Assembly: GCA_963720735.1 (NCBI GenBank) | Contig: CAVRGL010000010.1 | Span: forward strand, 248,001-312,000 | Reading direction: 5' to 3' | From: JBBRHQ01 sp963720735 | GTDB taxonomy: Bacteria; Actinomycetota; Thermoleophilia; Solirubrobacterales; 70-9 | Length of the DNA stretch: 64,000 bases | Shown: piece by piece, positions 18,221 through 30,824 of the stretch | Numbering within the stretch: position 1 is the first letter of the stretch | How the letters are laid out: every line of letters begins with the position of its first letter | Notes under the pieces: model-generated | What the model was told of the DNA's origin: nothing | The model's database searches: none | The model's input: only the letters and a program-made list of their open reading frames with translations | Made by a program: the position numbers and the translations under genes

Positions 18221-19596
18221 CGGGCCGTCGCAGGCAGCTTGGAATCGCGCCCCTGGCGCCGGACGCCTTGGCGGCGCTCGCGCCGCAGCTCGCGCATGTA
18301 GGGATGGAAGTCGACCTGGATCGTGTGGCGCTTTGATGCGACGTAGCGGCGGGCCATCTTCGAGTGGGTCCGCTCGACCTCCCTGCGCATCTGATCGGCC
18401 TCCGGCAGGGCGGCCTTGCCCTCGAGCAGGTCGGCGACCCAGTGCGACTGCTGCTCGGCGATCGGCATGATCGCCCCCAGTGGCTGAATCAGGCCGATGA
18501 AGTAGAGGCCGGGGTGCTCGACCGAGACCACCCTGCGGTAGAGGTCGATCCGGTTGTCCGGGGCAGCGAGCAGAGACGGGTCAAGGAAGGGGAAGGTGAT
18601 CTTGTAGCCGGTGCAGTAGATGACCAGGTCGATCTCCTCGGAGCTGCCGTCCACGAAGCGCACCACGTGGCCGTCGAAGCGCTCGATGTTCGGCTTCACG
18701 GTGATGTCGCCGTGGCCGATCCGCGGCAGCAGCTCCGAGGAGACGGTGGGATGGGCCTCGAGCAGCTTGTGGTCGGGTTGGGGCAGGCCGTAGGAGGTGA
18801 TGTCGCCCGTCGCTGTCTTCAGCGCCGAGCGGAAGATCCGCCGCTGCAACGCCAGCGGCAGCCTCGAGAGCGCCTCAGAGCCGGTCTCGTCGGTCGGCAT
18901 CCCGCGCAGGTACTTGGGGATCACGTAGGCGCCCCGGCGCATCGCCAGGAAGGTCGCGTCGGCGATCCGCGAGGACTCAACCGCGATGTCCGTCGCGGAG
19001 TTGCCGATCCCCAGCACAAGCACCCGCTTGCCGCGCAGGACGTCGGGCTCGCGGTAGTGGTGGGCGTGCATCTGCTCCCCGAGGAACTGATCGGACCCGG
19101 GAAACGGCGGCTCGGGCCAGCGTGGATCCCAGTGATGCCCGTTGGCGATCAGCACCGCCCCGTAGCGGCCGCTCTCGCGGCGGCCGCGGTCGTCCTCGAC
19201 CGTCACCTCCCACTCTCCGTCTGCCGGCTCGACGCTGAGCACCTCGGTGCGAAAGCGAATCCGCTCACGTAAGCCGAAGTGGTCGACGAAGTCGTCGAAG
19301 TAGCGGGCGATCTGGAAGTGGTCGGGGTAGTCCGGGTAGTCCTCGGGCATCGGGTAGCTGGCGTAGGACGTCTGCCCGCGCGAGGTGTTGATGTGCAGCG
19401 AGCGGTAGGCGGAGGACATCTCGTTGTCGTTCTCGTAGCGCCAGTTGCCGCCGACCTCGGAGCCCTTCTCGAAGCAGTCGTAGGGGATGCCCCGATCGTC
19501 CAGAACCTGGCAGGCCGCGATTCCCGATGAACCAGCGCCGATCACGCAGACCCTCTGAGTTGGGCGGAGCCTGCTCACGGCCGGGAATCTAGCCAA
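18217..19596 (-). CDS. Flavin-containing monooxygenase (FMO-like)
   Basis: This is a class B flavoprotein monooxygenase that oxidises soft nucleophiles or carbonyls using FAD and NADPH. It has 459 residues. FAD fingerprint GAGSSG lies at about 20-25, the FMO-type fingerprint FLGEQMHAHHY at 171-181 and the NADP-binding GIGNSA at 196-201, with an ATG motif-like YCTGYK later. The TTG at 19596 is taken as start; GTG at 19578 is equally plausible. It is monocistronic, convergent with the short membrane gene and divergent from the RTX protein. The substrate is unknown. Confidence 0.88.
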   Translation of the reverse strand: MARFPAVSRLRPTQRVCVIGAGSSGIAACQVLDDRGIPYDCFEKGSEVGGNWRYENDNEMSSAYRSLHINTSRGQTSYASYPMPEDYPDYPDHFQIARYFDDFVDHFGLRERIRFRTEVLSVEPADGEWEVTVEDDRGRRESGRYGAVLIANGHHWDPRWPEPPFPGSDQFLGEQMHAHHYREPDVLRGKRVLVLGIGNSATDIAVESSRIADATFLAMRRGAYVIPKYLRGMPTDETGSEALSRLPLALQRRIFRSALKTATGDITSYGLPQPDHKLLEAHPTVSSELLPRIGHGDITVKPNIERFDGHVVRFVDGSSEEIDLVIYCTGYKITFPFLDPSLLAAPDNRIDLYRRVVSVEHPGLYFIGLIQPLGAIMPIAEQQSHWVADLLEGKAALPEADQMRREVERTHSKMARRYVASKRHTIQVDFHPYMRELRRERRQGVRRQGRDSKLPATAR

Positions 19597-19690
19597 ACCA
19601 AGTGCCGCGGCTGGGCACGCCGGGCGCGCTCAAAGGTTCCGCCGTTTCGCCGATACAACCGTGGGCAGCGGATTTCCAGTGGTACTCCGA

Positions 19691-21601
19691 ATGCGATCAG
19701 CCTTCTTGACCATCGCGGCAGCCGTCCTCCTGGCCTTGGCCTCGGGAGGATCGCTGGCGCGCCCGCCCGCGGCCGGGGCGGCGCAGACCTGCGGCGGCCA
19801 CCGGGTGACGATCCTCGGCACCCCCGGGCCCGACCGGATCGTCGGCCGCAGGGCCAGCGACGTGATCGCCGGGCTCGGCGGCGACGACGTCATCCTCGAC
19901 GGCCCCAACGGCAACGACATCATCTGCGGCGACGGCGGCCGCGACCGTCTCCACGCCGGCCACGGAAACGATCGCCTCTACGGCGGCAGCGGCCGGGACG
20001 TGGCGATCGGGGGACAGGGGAACGACCGCCTCTCAGGCGGGGGTGGCGACGACCTGCTGCTCGGTGGGTCGGGGAACGACCTGATCAGCGGCGGCGCCGG
20101 GGCGGACCGCGGACGCGGCTTCACCGGCAACGACAAGATTTTCGGTGGCCCCGGACCCGACCAACTCTACGCCGAGAACGGCGATGACCTGGTTCACGGC
20201 GGCGGGGGCGACGATCTCGTCGACGGCGGGCTCGGCGACGATGTGCCGATCTACGACGGCGGTATCTACGGTGACGGCGGCACCGACCGCGTGCTCGGCG
20301 GCACCGGGGTCGACCTGGTCGACGGTGGCGCCGGGGACGGCGACGTCGTCCGCGGCGACCAAGGTCCGGACACGATGGTCGGCGGGCCCGGCGCGCACGA
20401 CATCGCCTCGTTCAGCACGGCCTCGGTGGTCAGCGCCCTCGGCTGGGCCAGCCCCGGCTGCCAGCACACCGCCGGATTCGGCCTGGTGGTCGACATGCAG
20501 CGAAACGTCGCCTGCGAGTTCCTCGCCGGCGACAAGATCCTCGTCCAGAAGCTGCGCGGCATCGAGGAGATCGTCGGCACCGCGTTCCCGGACCGGATCA
20601 GCGGCGACGCAGGGCCGAACGTGATCGACGGCGGCCCGGGGAACGACCGCCTCAGCGGCGGCCCAGGCGACGACGAGGCCTTCGGCGGGTCCGGCTATGA
20701 CGACTGCACCGGCTTCGAGAAGTCGGTCTCCTGCCCGGGGCCGAGCGGTGAAGGGCGGCTGACCGAAGTCGAGCTGAACCGCTCGATCGACGGCTCCTCG
20801 ACCCTGGTGGTCCTCGGCTCCGGCTCCGGCAACCAGATCCACGTCGGCTTCCACCGGGGCCTCTACACGGTCACCGACGGAGCCGGGATCGAGGCCGGGA
20901 GCGAGTCGGGCTGCGACCCCGGCGGCGCCGCAGTCGAGTGCGAGGACGGCTCGCTTGACTCGCTGCTCGTCGACGGCGGCGCCAGGGACGACCGGGTGAC
21001 GATCGCCGACTCCGTCCCGGCGTCGGTCGACGTCACCGTCGACGGCGGCGCCGGCGATGACCGGATCGTGGGCGGCCGCGGGGCGGACCATCTCAGGGCC
21101 GGCTCGAGCGGCAAGGACGTGATCCACGGGCGCGGCGGTGGCGACGCCCTCTACGGCGGGGGCGGGGACCCGGATCGCCTCTACGGCGGCGCCGGCCCCG
21201 ACCTGGTGACGATGCCGGCGACCTGCCGCGGCGGCAGCCTGATCAACGGCGGCGCCAGCCGCGACAACGTCTCCTACGCCCTCTCGGACCAGAACCGCGT
21301 CTGGGTGATGAGCCTGAAGACCGACACCGCCGGCTTCTCCCGGCGGGGCTGCGGCAGCGACAAGCTGGTCGGCATCTCCTCGCTGGAGGGCACCAAGGGG
21401 GTCGACATCCTGATCGGGGACGGCCGCCACAACGGGCTGCTCGGCCACGAGGGCGCCGACGTCTTTCGGGCCGGCGGCGGCAAGGACTACGTCGATGCCC
21501 GCGACGGAGGGCGCGACCGGGTGGTCAATTGCGGCGCCGCCCGCGACCTGCTGCTCGCCGATCGTGCCGACCGCGCCACGGGCTGCGAGCAGCGCCGCTG
21601 A
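19691..21601 (+). CDS. Secreted RTX (calcium-binding repeat) protein
   Basis: The product has a Sec signal peptide (RSAFLTIAAAVLLALASGG, cleavage near ARPPAAGAA). About 600 residues follow, dominated by glycine/aspartate nonapeptides of the GGxGxD type (GGDGGRDRLHAGHGNDRLYG, GGSGNDLISGG, GGPGNDRLSGG). Such repeats form calcium-filled parallel beta-rolls in exported proteins. There is no catalytic domain, and cysteines are sparse and paired. Repeat blocks are split by two non-repeat spacers near residues 230-300 and 350-420. ATG at 19691 is chosen because it gives a clean signal peptide; an in-frame GTG at 19661 is possible. It ends three bases before the rpoC stop on the opposite strand. A structural surface role is likely. 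Confidence 0.85.
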   Translation: MRSAFLTIAAAVLLALASGGSLARPPAAGAAQTCGGHRVTILGTPGPDRIVGRRASDVIAGLGGDDVILDGPNGNDIICGDGGRDRLHAGHGNDRLYGGSGRDVAIGGQGNDRLSGGGGDDLLLGGSGNDLISGGAGADRGRGFTGNDKIFGGPGPDQLYAENGDDLVHGGGGDDLVDGGLGDDVPIYDGGIYGDGGTDRVLGGTGVDLVDGGAGDGDVVRGDQGPDTMVGGPGAHDIASFSTASVVSALGWASPGCQHTAGFGLVVDMQRNVACEFLAGDKILVQKLRGIEEIVGTAFPDRISGDAGPNVIDGGPGNDRLSGGPGDDEAFGGSGYDDCTGFEKSVSCPGPSGEGRLTEVELNRSIDGSSTLVVLGSGSGNQIHVGFHRGLYTVTDGAGIEAGSESGCDPGGAAVECEDGSLDSLLVDGGARDDRVTIADSVPASVDVTVDGGAGDDRIVGGRGADHLRAGSSGKDVIHGRGGGDALYGGGGDPDRLYGGAGPDLVTMPATCRGGSLINGGASRDNVSYALSDQNRVWVMSLKTDTAGFSRRGCGSDKLVGISSLEGTKGVDILIGDGRHNGLLGHEGADVFRAGGGKDYVDARDGGRDRVVNCGAARDLLLADRADRATGCEQRR

Positions 21602-21604
21602 GCG

Positions 21605-25651
<4,047 letters not shown>

Positions 25652-25662
25652 ATTCAGTCCTT

Positions 25663-25685
25663 CAGTCGTCAGTCGTCAGTCGTCA
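25663..25685. repeat. Heptamer tandem repeat between rpoB and rpoC
   Basis: CAGTCGT is repeated three times exactly (25663-25683) followed by a partial copy. It lies in the 61-base rpoB-rpoC gap, directly upstream of the rpoC ribosome-binding site on the minus strand. Such a run is prone to slippage and could change the spacing between the genes. Confidence 0.8.
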
Positions 25686-25712
25686 AGTCGATGGTCTCCG
25701 AGTGGCCAGCAG

Positions 25713-28700
25713 CTACTTCTTTGCCTCCTCGGCCTCTGCGTCCTTGGAGTCGCCGTCGCTCTCGGCGACGCTCTCGTCGGCGGCGCCGTTGGAGGAGTCG
25801 GCGCGGACCCCGGTCAGGTCCATGCCCAGCTCCTCGGCCGCCTTCAGCAGGTCGTCCTCCTCCTCTGACATCTCCACCTCGCCTCCCTCGGAGACGACGT
25901 TGGCGTCGAGCGAGAGGCTCTGGATCTCCTTCAGCAGCACCTTGAAGGACTCCGGGATCGAGGGCTCGGGGATGTTCTCCCCCTTGACGATCGCCTCGTA
26001 TGCCTTGACCCGGCCGACCGTATCGTCGGACTTGACCGTGAGCATCTCCTGCAGCGTGTAGGCGGCGCCGTAGGCCTCCAGGGCCCAGACCTCCATCTCG
26101 CCGAAGCGCTGCCCGCCGAACTGAGCCTTGCCGCCCAGCGGCTGCTGGGTGACCAGCGAGTAGGGACCAGTGGAACGGGCGTGGATCTTGTCGTCGACCA
26201 GGTGCAGCAGCTTCAGGATGTACATCTGGCCGACCGTCACCTTGCCCTCGTAGGGCTCGCCGGTGCGTCCGTTGAACAGCTGCACGGTGCCGGCGCAGCG
26301 CGACCCGGCCCGCTGCCGCTTGTCGACGCCGAAGTCGATCCCTCGCTCGGCGTTCGCGTCGGACCAGCTGACCAGAGCCTCGTCGACGTCCTCGACGGTG
26401 GCGCCGTCGAACACCGAGGTGGCGACGTAGACGCGGCCGTTGCCGTCTGATGAATGAGCCTGCTTGTAGGCCTCGGAGCCGTCGTCGTACCAGCCGTTGG
26501 CGGCGACCCAGCCGAGATGCGTCTCGAGGATCTGCCCGATGTTCATCCGGCTCGGCACGCCGAGCGGGTTGAGGATGACGTCCACGGGAGTGCCGTCCTC
26601 GAGGTGGGGCATGTCCTCCTCGGGGACGATCTTCGAGATCACGCCCTTGTTGCCGTGGCGCCCGGCCAGCTTGTCGCCCTCGGCGATCTTCCGCTTGGTG
26701 GCGACGTAGACGCGGACCAGGTCGTTGACGCCCGGCGGCAGGTCGTCGCCCTCGTCGCGGCTGAAGGTGAGGACGTCGATCACGACCCCGCCCTCGCCGT
26801 GGGGGACCTTCAGCGAGGTGTCGCGGACCTCGCGCGCCTTCTCCTTGAAGATTGCCCGGATCAGCTTCTCCTCCGCGGTCAGCTCGGTCTCGCCCTTCGG
26901 CGTCACCTTGCCGACCAGCAGGTCGCCGGACTGCACCTCGGCGCCGATCCGCACGATGCCGCGCTCGTCGAGGTTCCGCAGGCTCTCCTCGGAGCGGTTG
27001 GGGATGTCGCGGGTGATCTCCTCGTCACCGAGCTTGGTCGTGCGGGCATCGATCTCGTACTCCTCGATGTGGATCGAGGTGAGCTCGTCGTCCTTGACCA
27101 GGCGCTCGGAGAGGATGATCGCGTCCTCGAAGTTGTAGCCCTCCCAGGACATGAAGGCGACCAGGCAGTTCTTGCCGAGGGCGATCTCGCCGCCCGCGGT
27201 CGAGGAGCCGTCGGCGAGGACGTCGCCCTTCTTCACCTTCTGGCCGACCGAGACGATCGGCCGCTGGTGGATGATCGTCCCCTGGTTCGAGCGCATGAAC
27301 TTGTTGAGCTTGTAGGTGTCCTTCTTGGAGCCGTGGCTGACGACCACCTGCTCGGAGTCGACGTAGGAGACATCCCCGGCTTCTTCGGCCAGGGTGACGT
27401 CGCCGGTGTCGATCGCCGCGCGACGCTCCATCCCGGTGCCGATCAGCGGCGGGTCGGGCTTGACCAGAGGCACGGCCTGCCGCTGCATGTTTGAGCCCAT
27501 CAGCGCCCGGTTGGCGTCGTCGTGCTCGAGGAAGGGGATCAGCGCCGTCGCTACCGACCAGATCTGGGTCGGGGAGACGTCCATCAGGTCGACGTCCTTG
27601 GGCGCCGCCGAGGAGAACTCGTCCTCGCTTGCCCGGCAGAGCACCTGCGGGCCCTTCAGCTTGTTCGTGTTCGGGTCGATCTCGGCGCTCGCCTGGGCGA
27701 TGATCTTGTCCTCTTCCTGGGTCGCGTCGAGGTGGACGATCTCGTCGGTGACGACCCCGTCCTTGACGATCCGGTACGGGGTCGTGACGAAACCGTGCTC
27801 GGAGATCTGCGCATAGGAGGAGAGCGATCCGATCAGCCCGATGTTCGGCCCCTCCGGGGTCTCGATCGGGCACATCCGGCCGTAGTGGGTCGGGTGCACG
27901 TCGCGGACCTCGATCGGGGCGCGCTCCCGGGTCAGCCCGCCGGCGCCGAGCGCCGAGAGGCGGCGGCGGTGCGTGAGGCCGGCCAGCGAGTTGGTCTGGT
28001 CCATGAACTGGGAGAGCTGCGATGAGCCGAAGAACTCCTTCAGCGCGGCCACCACCGGGCGGATGTTGATAATCGTCTGCGGGGTGATCGCGTCGGAGTC
28101 CTCGGTGGTGAGACGCTCGCGCACCACCCGCTCCATCCGGTAGAGCCCGATCCGGAACGCCTCCTGGATCAGCTCGCCGACCGTGCGCAGGCGCCGGTTG
28201 CCGAAGTGCTCGTACTCGTCGAGGTGGTCGTAGACCGGCTCGCGGGGATAGGTGATCGCCTCCGCGGCGTAGTCCTTGATCGGGTTCTCCTCGTCGATCT
28301 CCTCCGGGATCCCCAGCAGGCGCGGCAGCATCACCAGCTCCTTGACCAGGGCGATGATGTCGTCGTGGGTGAGGACCCGCGTGTCGAGGTCGATGTCGAG
28401 GTCGAGGCGGGCGTTCAGCTTGTAGCGGCCGACCCGGGTCAGGTCGTAGCGTTTCGGATCGAAGAACAGCTGCTCGAGCAGGTTCTTGGCGGCGTCCACC
28501 GAGGGCGGCTCGCCTGGGCGCTGCTTCTTGAACAGCTCGATCAGGGCGCCGTCCTCGGTCTTGGTCGGCTCGGTGTCGGCCTCGATCGTGTGCTTGATGT
28601 AGACCGAGTGGTCGAACAGCTTCAGGAGCTCCGCGTCCTCGACATAGCCCATCGCCCGCAGCAGCACGGTCACGGGCAGCTTGCGCTTGCGGTCGATGCG

Positions 28701-29243
28701 GACGTAGACCCGCCCCTTCTTGTCGATCTCGAGCTCGAGCCAGGAGCCGCGGGCCGGCATCAGGTTGGCGATGAAGACCTGCTTCTCGGGGTCCTTGGGG
28801 GCCATCACGTAGGCGCCCGGCGAGCGCACCAGCTGGGTGACGACGACGCGCTCGGTGCCGTTGATGATGAAGGTCCCGCGATCGGTCATCCAGGGGAAGT
28901 CGCCCATGAACACCGACTGCTCGCGGATCTCCCCTGTCTCCTTGTTCTGGAAGGCGACGGTCGCGGTCAGCGGCCGCGAGTAGGTCATGTCCTTCTCGCG
29001 ACATTCCTCGATCGAGTGGGCGGGGTCCTCGAACTTGAAGTCGCCGAAGACGATCGCCAGGTTCCCCGTGTAGTCCTCGATCGGGGAGATGTCGTCGATC
29101 GTCTCCCGGAGGAGGCCCTTCTTCGGGTCGGTCAGCTCCGCGAACGAGCGGCGCTGGATATCGATCAGATGTGGAACGTCAAGGGGATTCTGGAGGCGAG
29201 AGAAATTTCTGCGGGTTACGGGGGCAGCGTTGGAACGTGCCAA
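25713..29243 (-). CDS. rpoB: DNA-directed RNA polymerase subunit beta
   Basis: This is the 1176-residue second-largest RNA polymerase subunit. The rifampicin-pocket region reads SSQLSQFMDQTNSLAGLTHR followed by RRLSALGAGGLTRERAP. It differs from the E. coli consensus at a few pocket-edge positions (N518T, P520S, S522A by E. coli numbering) while keeping Q513, D516, H526, R529 and S531. The start is TTG at 29243 with GAGGAG upstream. The C-terminal EMEVWALEAYGAAYTLQEML is typical, followed by an acidic tail. A 162-base gap to rplL holds a hairpin and U-run. Confidence 0.98.
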   Translation of the reverse strand: MARSNAAPVTRRNFSRLQNPLDVPHLIDIQRRSFAELTDPKKGLLRETIDDISPIEDYTGNLAIVFGDFKFEDPAHSIEECREKDMTYSRPLTATVAFQNKETGEIREQSVFMGDFPWMTDRGTFIINGTERVVVTQLVRSPGAYVMAPKDPEKQVFIANLMPARGSWLELEIDKKGRVYVRIDRKRKLPVTVLLRAMGYVEDAELLKLFDHSVYIKHTIEADTEPTKTEDGALIELFKKQRPGEPPSVDAAKNLLEQLFFDPKRYDLTRVGRYKLNARLDLDIDLDTRVLTHDDIIALVKELVMLPRLLGIPEEIDEENPIKDYAAEAITYPREPVYDHLDEYEHFGNRRLRTVGELIQEAFRIGLYRMERVVRERLTTEDSDAITPQTIINIRPVVAALKEFFGSSQLSQFMDQTNSLAGLTHRRRLSALGAGGLTRERAPIEVRDVHPTHYGRMCPIETPEGPNIGLIGSLSSYAQISEHGFVTTPYRIVKDGVVTDEIVHLDATQEEDKIIAQASAEIDPNTNKLKGPQVLCRASEDEFSSAAPKDVDLMDVSPTQIWSVATALIPFLEHDDANRALMGSNMQRQAVPLVKPDPPLIGTGMERRAAIDTGDVTLAEEAGDVSYVDSEQVVVSHGSKKDTYKLNKFMRSNQGTIIHQRPIVSVGQKVKKGDVLADGSSTAGGEIALGKNCLVAFMSWEGYNFEDAIILSERLVKDDELTSIHIEEYEIDARTTKLGDEEITRDIPNRSEESLRNLDERGIVRIGAEVQSGDLLVGKVTPKGETELTAEEKLIRAIFKEKAREVRDTSLKVPHGEGGVVIDVLTFSRDEGDDLPPGVNDLVRVYVATKRKIAEGDKLAGRHGNKGVISKIVPEEDMPHLEDGTPVDVILNPLGVPSRMNIGQILETHLGWVAANGWYDDGSEAYKQAHSSDGNGRVYVATSVFDGATVEDVDEALVSWSDANAERGIDFGVDKRQRAGSRCAGTVQLFNGRTGEPYEGKVTVGQMYILKLLHLVDDKIHARSTGPYSLVTQQPLGGKAQFGGQRFGEMEVWALEAYGAAYTLQEMLTVKSDDTVGRVKAYEAIVKGENIPEPSIPESFKVLLKEIQSLSLDANVVSEGGEVEMSEEEDDLLKAAEELGMDLTGVRADSSNGAADESVAESDGDSKDAEAEEAKK

Positions 29244-29322
29244 GTCGGCGACTCCTCAAGTGGTCAGAGGGACGTGAAGATGGGGCGCAATTCGACGCGA
29301 GGGCACAACGGCGCGCGACCGT

Positions 29323-29364
29323 AAAAAATACCACACGGCCGAGCCAACCCACAAGGGGTGGCTC
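29323..29364 (-). promoter_or_regulatory. Hairpin plus U-run between rplL and rpoB (possible attenuator)
   Basis: On the minus strand a stem of six plus three pairs (GAGCCA.CCC / GGG.TGGCTC, one bulge; 29341-29364) is followed after 12 bases by six U (A-run 29323-29328). The distance makes a classic terminator weak. Partial termination between rplL and rpoB is known in E. coli and adjusts polymerase against ribosomal protein levels. Confidence 0.4.
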
Positions 29365-29405
29365 CCTGTGACGCAAAATTACCGGAATTGCGGGGCTTTT
29401 CGATG

Positions 29406-29792
29406 TTACTTGAGCTCGACGGTCGCGCCGGCTTCCTCGAGCTCGCTCTTCAGCTTTTCGGCTTCGTCGCGCTCGACGCCCTCCTTGATCGCCTTCGGCG
29501 CCTCGTCGACGACGGCCTTGGCCTCCTTCAGCCCCAGCCCGGTTGCGGCTCGCACGACCTTGATCACGGGGACCTTCTGTCCACCGACCTCGGTGAGGAC
29601 GACGTCGACGGTCGCCGACTCCTCCTCGCCGCCGTCGCCGTCGCCGTCGGCCGCGACAGCCGGCGCCGCGGCTGCAACCGCCGTGGCCGAGACGCCGAAC
29701 TCCTCCTCGAGCGCCTTGATCCGCTCGGAGAGCTCCAGGACCGAGATGCCCTTGAGCTCCTCGATCCAATCCTCTGTGGTCACTTTTGCCAT
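29406..29792 (-). CDS. rplL: 50S ribosomal protein L7/L12
   Basis: L7/L12 forms the stalk that recruits translation GTPases. The 128-residue product has the N-terminal dimerisation helix (DWIEELKGISVLELSERIKA), an acidic Ala-rich hinge and the C-terminal factor-binding domain (VIKVVRAATGLGLKEAKAVV to EEAGATVELK). The start is ATG at 29792, four bases after the rplJ stop. It is standard. Confidence 0.97.
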   Translation of the reverse strand: MAKVTTEDWIEELKGISVLELSERIKALEEEFGVSATAVAAAAPAVAADGDGDGGEEESATVDVVLTEVGGQKVPVIKVVRAATGLGLKEAKAVVDEAPKAIKEGVERDEAEKLKSELEEAGATVELK

Positions 29793-29796
29793 CTGT

Positions 29797-30657
29797 TCAC
29801 TCCTCTGTTTCGTCTGAAGTCTCAGGTTCTTCTGAAGCACTGCCCGACGCCTCCTCCGCTTCGCGTCCGGGGGCGTCGGGGTCGCCGGATTCCTGCTCAG
29901 CCACCTCGGGCCCTGACACGTCCTCAGCTGCGCTTCCGGGCGTGTCGGGGTCGCTGGCAGGCCGAGGTTCCGCGGCTTCGGCCTCGGCGTCCGACTCCTT
30001 GGCGTCGGGCTGCTCAGAAGCACTGCCCGACACGTCCTCAGCTTCGCTTCCGGGGGAATCACTGCCCGACACCTCCTCCGCTTCGCGTCCGGGGGTGTCG
30101 GGGTCCCGGGCGGCTTCGGCCTCCGCCGGAGCTTCGCCGCTGACCAGGCCCTGGTCGGCGATCTGCTGGAGGGCGACCGCGAGGCCGGAGACCATCGAGC
30201 CGAGGCCGCGGACGAGGCCGGTCAGGGGGCTGGCGACGACCCCGGCGAACTGGCCGTTGAGGACGTCGCGCGACGGCAGCCGGGCGATCGAGCTGAAGGT
30301 CTCCTGGTCGAGGCTGAGCCCCTCCATGAAGCCGCCCTTGAAGGTGAGGACGTCGTGCTCGCGGTTGAAGTTGGAGATCGCCTTGGCCGCCATCGCGGTG
30401 TCGCCGCGGACGAAGGCCAGCGCGGTCGGCCCCTCGAGCAGCTCGGTGAGCTCCTCGCGCCCCGCCTTCTCGGCGGCCAGCTTGGTGAGGCGGTTCTTGA
30501 CGATGCGGAAGCTGGCCTCGGCCTCGCGGAGGTTGCCGCGGAGCCGAGCGGCCTCGGGAACGCTGATCCCGCGATAGTCGATCGCGAAGATCGACTCGGA
30601 GCCCTCGATCTGGGCGGCGATCTCCTCGATCACGGCTGCTTTCTCGTCCCGGTTCAA
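29797..30657 (-). CDS. rplJ: 50S ribosomal protein L10 with repeat-bearing acidic tail
   Basis: L10 anchors the L7/L12 stalk. Residues 1-175 are a normal L10 (NRDEKAAVIEEIAAQIEGSE, FRIVKNRLTKLAAEKAG, GQFAGVVASPLTGLVRGLGS). About 110 extra residues follow, built from repeats of PDTPGxxAEDVSGS type encoded by four copies of the 38-bp palindromic element. The start is TTG at 30657; no ATG or GTG lies close to the conserved N-terminus in this frame. The leader carries a terminator-like hairpin and a likely promoter upstream. Confidence 0.93.
   Translation of the reverse strand: MNRDEKAAVIEEIAAQIEGSESIFAIDYRGISVPEAARLRGNLREAEASFRIVKNRLTKLAAEKAGREELTELLEGPTALAFVRGDTAMAAKAISNFNREHDVLTFKGGFMEGLSLDQETFSSIARLPSRDVLNGQFAGVVASPLTGLVRGLGSMVSGLAVALQQIADQGLVSGEAPAEAEAARDPDTPGREAEEVSGSDSPGSEAEDVSGSASEQPDAKESDAEAEAAEPRPASDPDTPGSAAEDVSGPEVAEQESGDPDAPGREAEEASGSASEEPETSDETEE
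29843..29880. repeat. 38-bp palindromic element, copy A (inside rplJ)
   Basis: Perfect arms CCCGACGC (29843-29850) and GCGTCGGG (29873-29880). Compared with the other copies, the seventh arm base is G instead of A and its partner is C instead of T, so pairing is kept. It encodes DPDAPGREAEEASG on the minus strand. Confidence 0.85.
29912..29949. repeat. 38-bp palindromic element, copy B (inside rplJ)
   Basis: Arms CCTGACAC (29912-29919) and GTGTCGGG (29942-29949) pair except for one G-T. The 22-base centre is nearly identical to copy E in rpsQ, 24 kb away. It encodes DPDTPGSAAEDVSG. Confidence 0.83.
30026..30055. repeat. Truncated palindromic element, copy C (inside rplJ)
   Basis: The left arm CCCGACAC and most of the centre are present, but the right arm is missing. 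The sequence passes after ten bases into copy D. It encodes PGSEAEDVSG. This looks like partial loss or recombination between adjacent copies. Confidence 0.65.
30065..30102. repeat. 38-bp palindromic element, copy D (inside rplJ)
   Basis: Perfect arms CCCGACAC (30065-30072) and GTGTCGGG (30095-30102) with a centre matching copy A. It encodes DPDTPGREAEEVSG. Together with copy A it shows a paired base change in the stem. Confidence 0.85.
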
Positions 30658-30689
30658 AGCTGATTCATTCCGATCTCGGCCGAGCCACG

Positions 30690-30711
30690 AAAAAACCCGC
30701 TCGCAGGCGGG
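30690..30711 (-). terminator. Terminator-like hairpin in the rplJ leader (L10-leader type)
   Basis: On the minus strand CCCGC-CTGCGA-GCGGG is followed at once by six U (A-run 30690-30695). It lies 33 bases before the TTG of rplJ and after the candidate promoter, so it is inside the leader RNA. L10 leaders in other bacteria bind L10(L12)4 and control the operon; attenuation here is an inference. Confidence 0.7.
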
Positions 30712-30794
30712 CACAGTGACGCGGGGTCGATCTGGCTCCACCTGCACCGGGCTTGCGGGCCTTGGCCCAGCCGGTGGTCTCTGGCAGGTTGCGG

Positions 30795-30824
30795 AGTGTA
30801 GAGCAACTCCGCCGCCGATGTCAC
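30795..30824 (-). promoter_or_regulatory. Candidate promoter of the rplJ-rplL operon
   Basis: On the minus strand GTGACA (30819-30824) and TACACT (30795-30800) are separated by 18 bases, a good match to SigA -35 and -10 boxes. Transcription from here would give a leader of about 130 bases before rplJ that contains the hairpin at 30690-30711. The propeller gene stop lies 28 bases upstream. Confidence 0.55.

Noticed and set aside
25663..25685. Short repeats as a CRISPR-like array
   Set aside because: Units are 7 bases without spacers, and no cas genes are present.
29341..29364. Full intrinsic terminator between rplL and rpoB
   Set aside because: The U-run is 12 bases beyond the hairpin, so it is listed only as a possible attenuator.
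29793..30062. N-terminal extension of rplL
   Set aside because: The upstream frame is a shadow of the repeat-rich L10 tail, and MAKVTTEDW at 29792 is the normal start.
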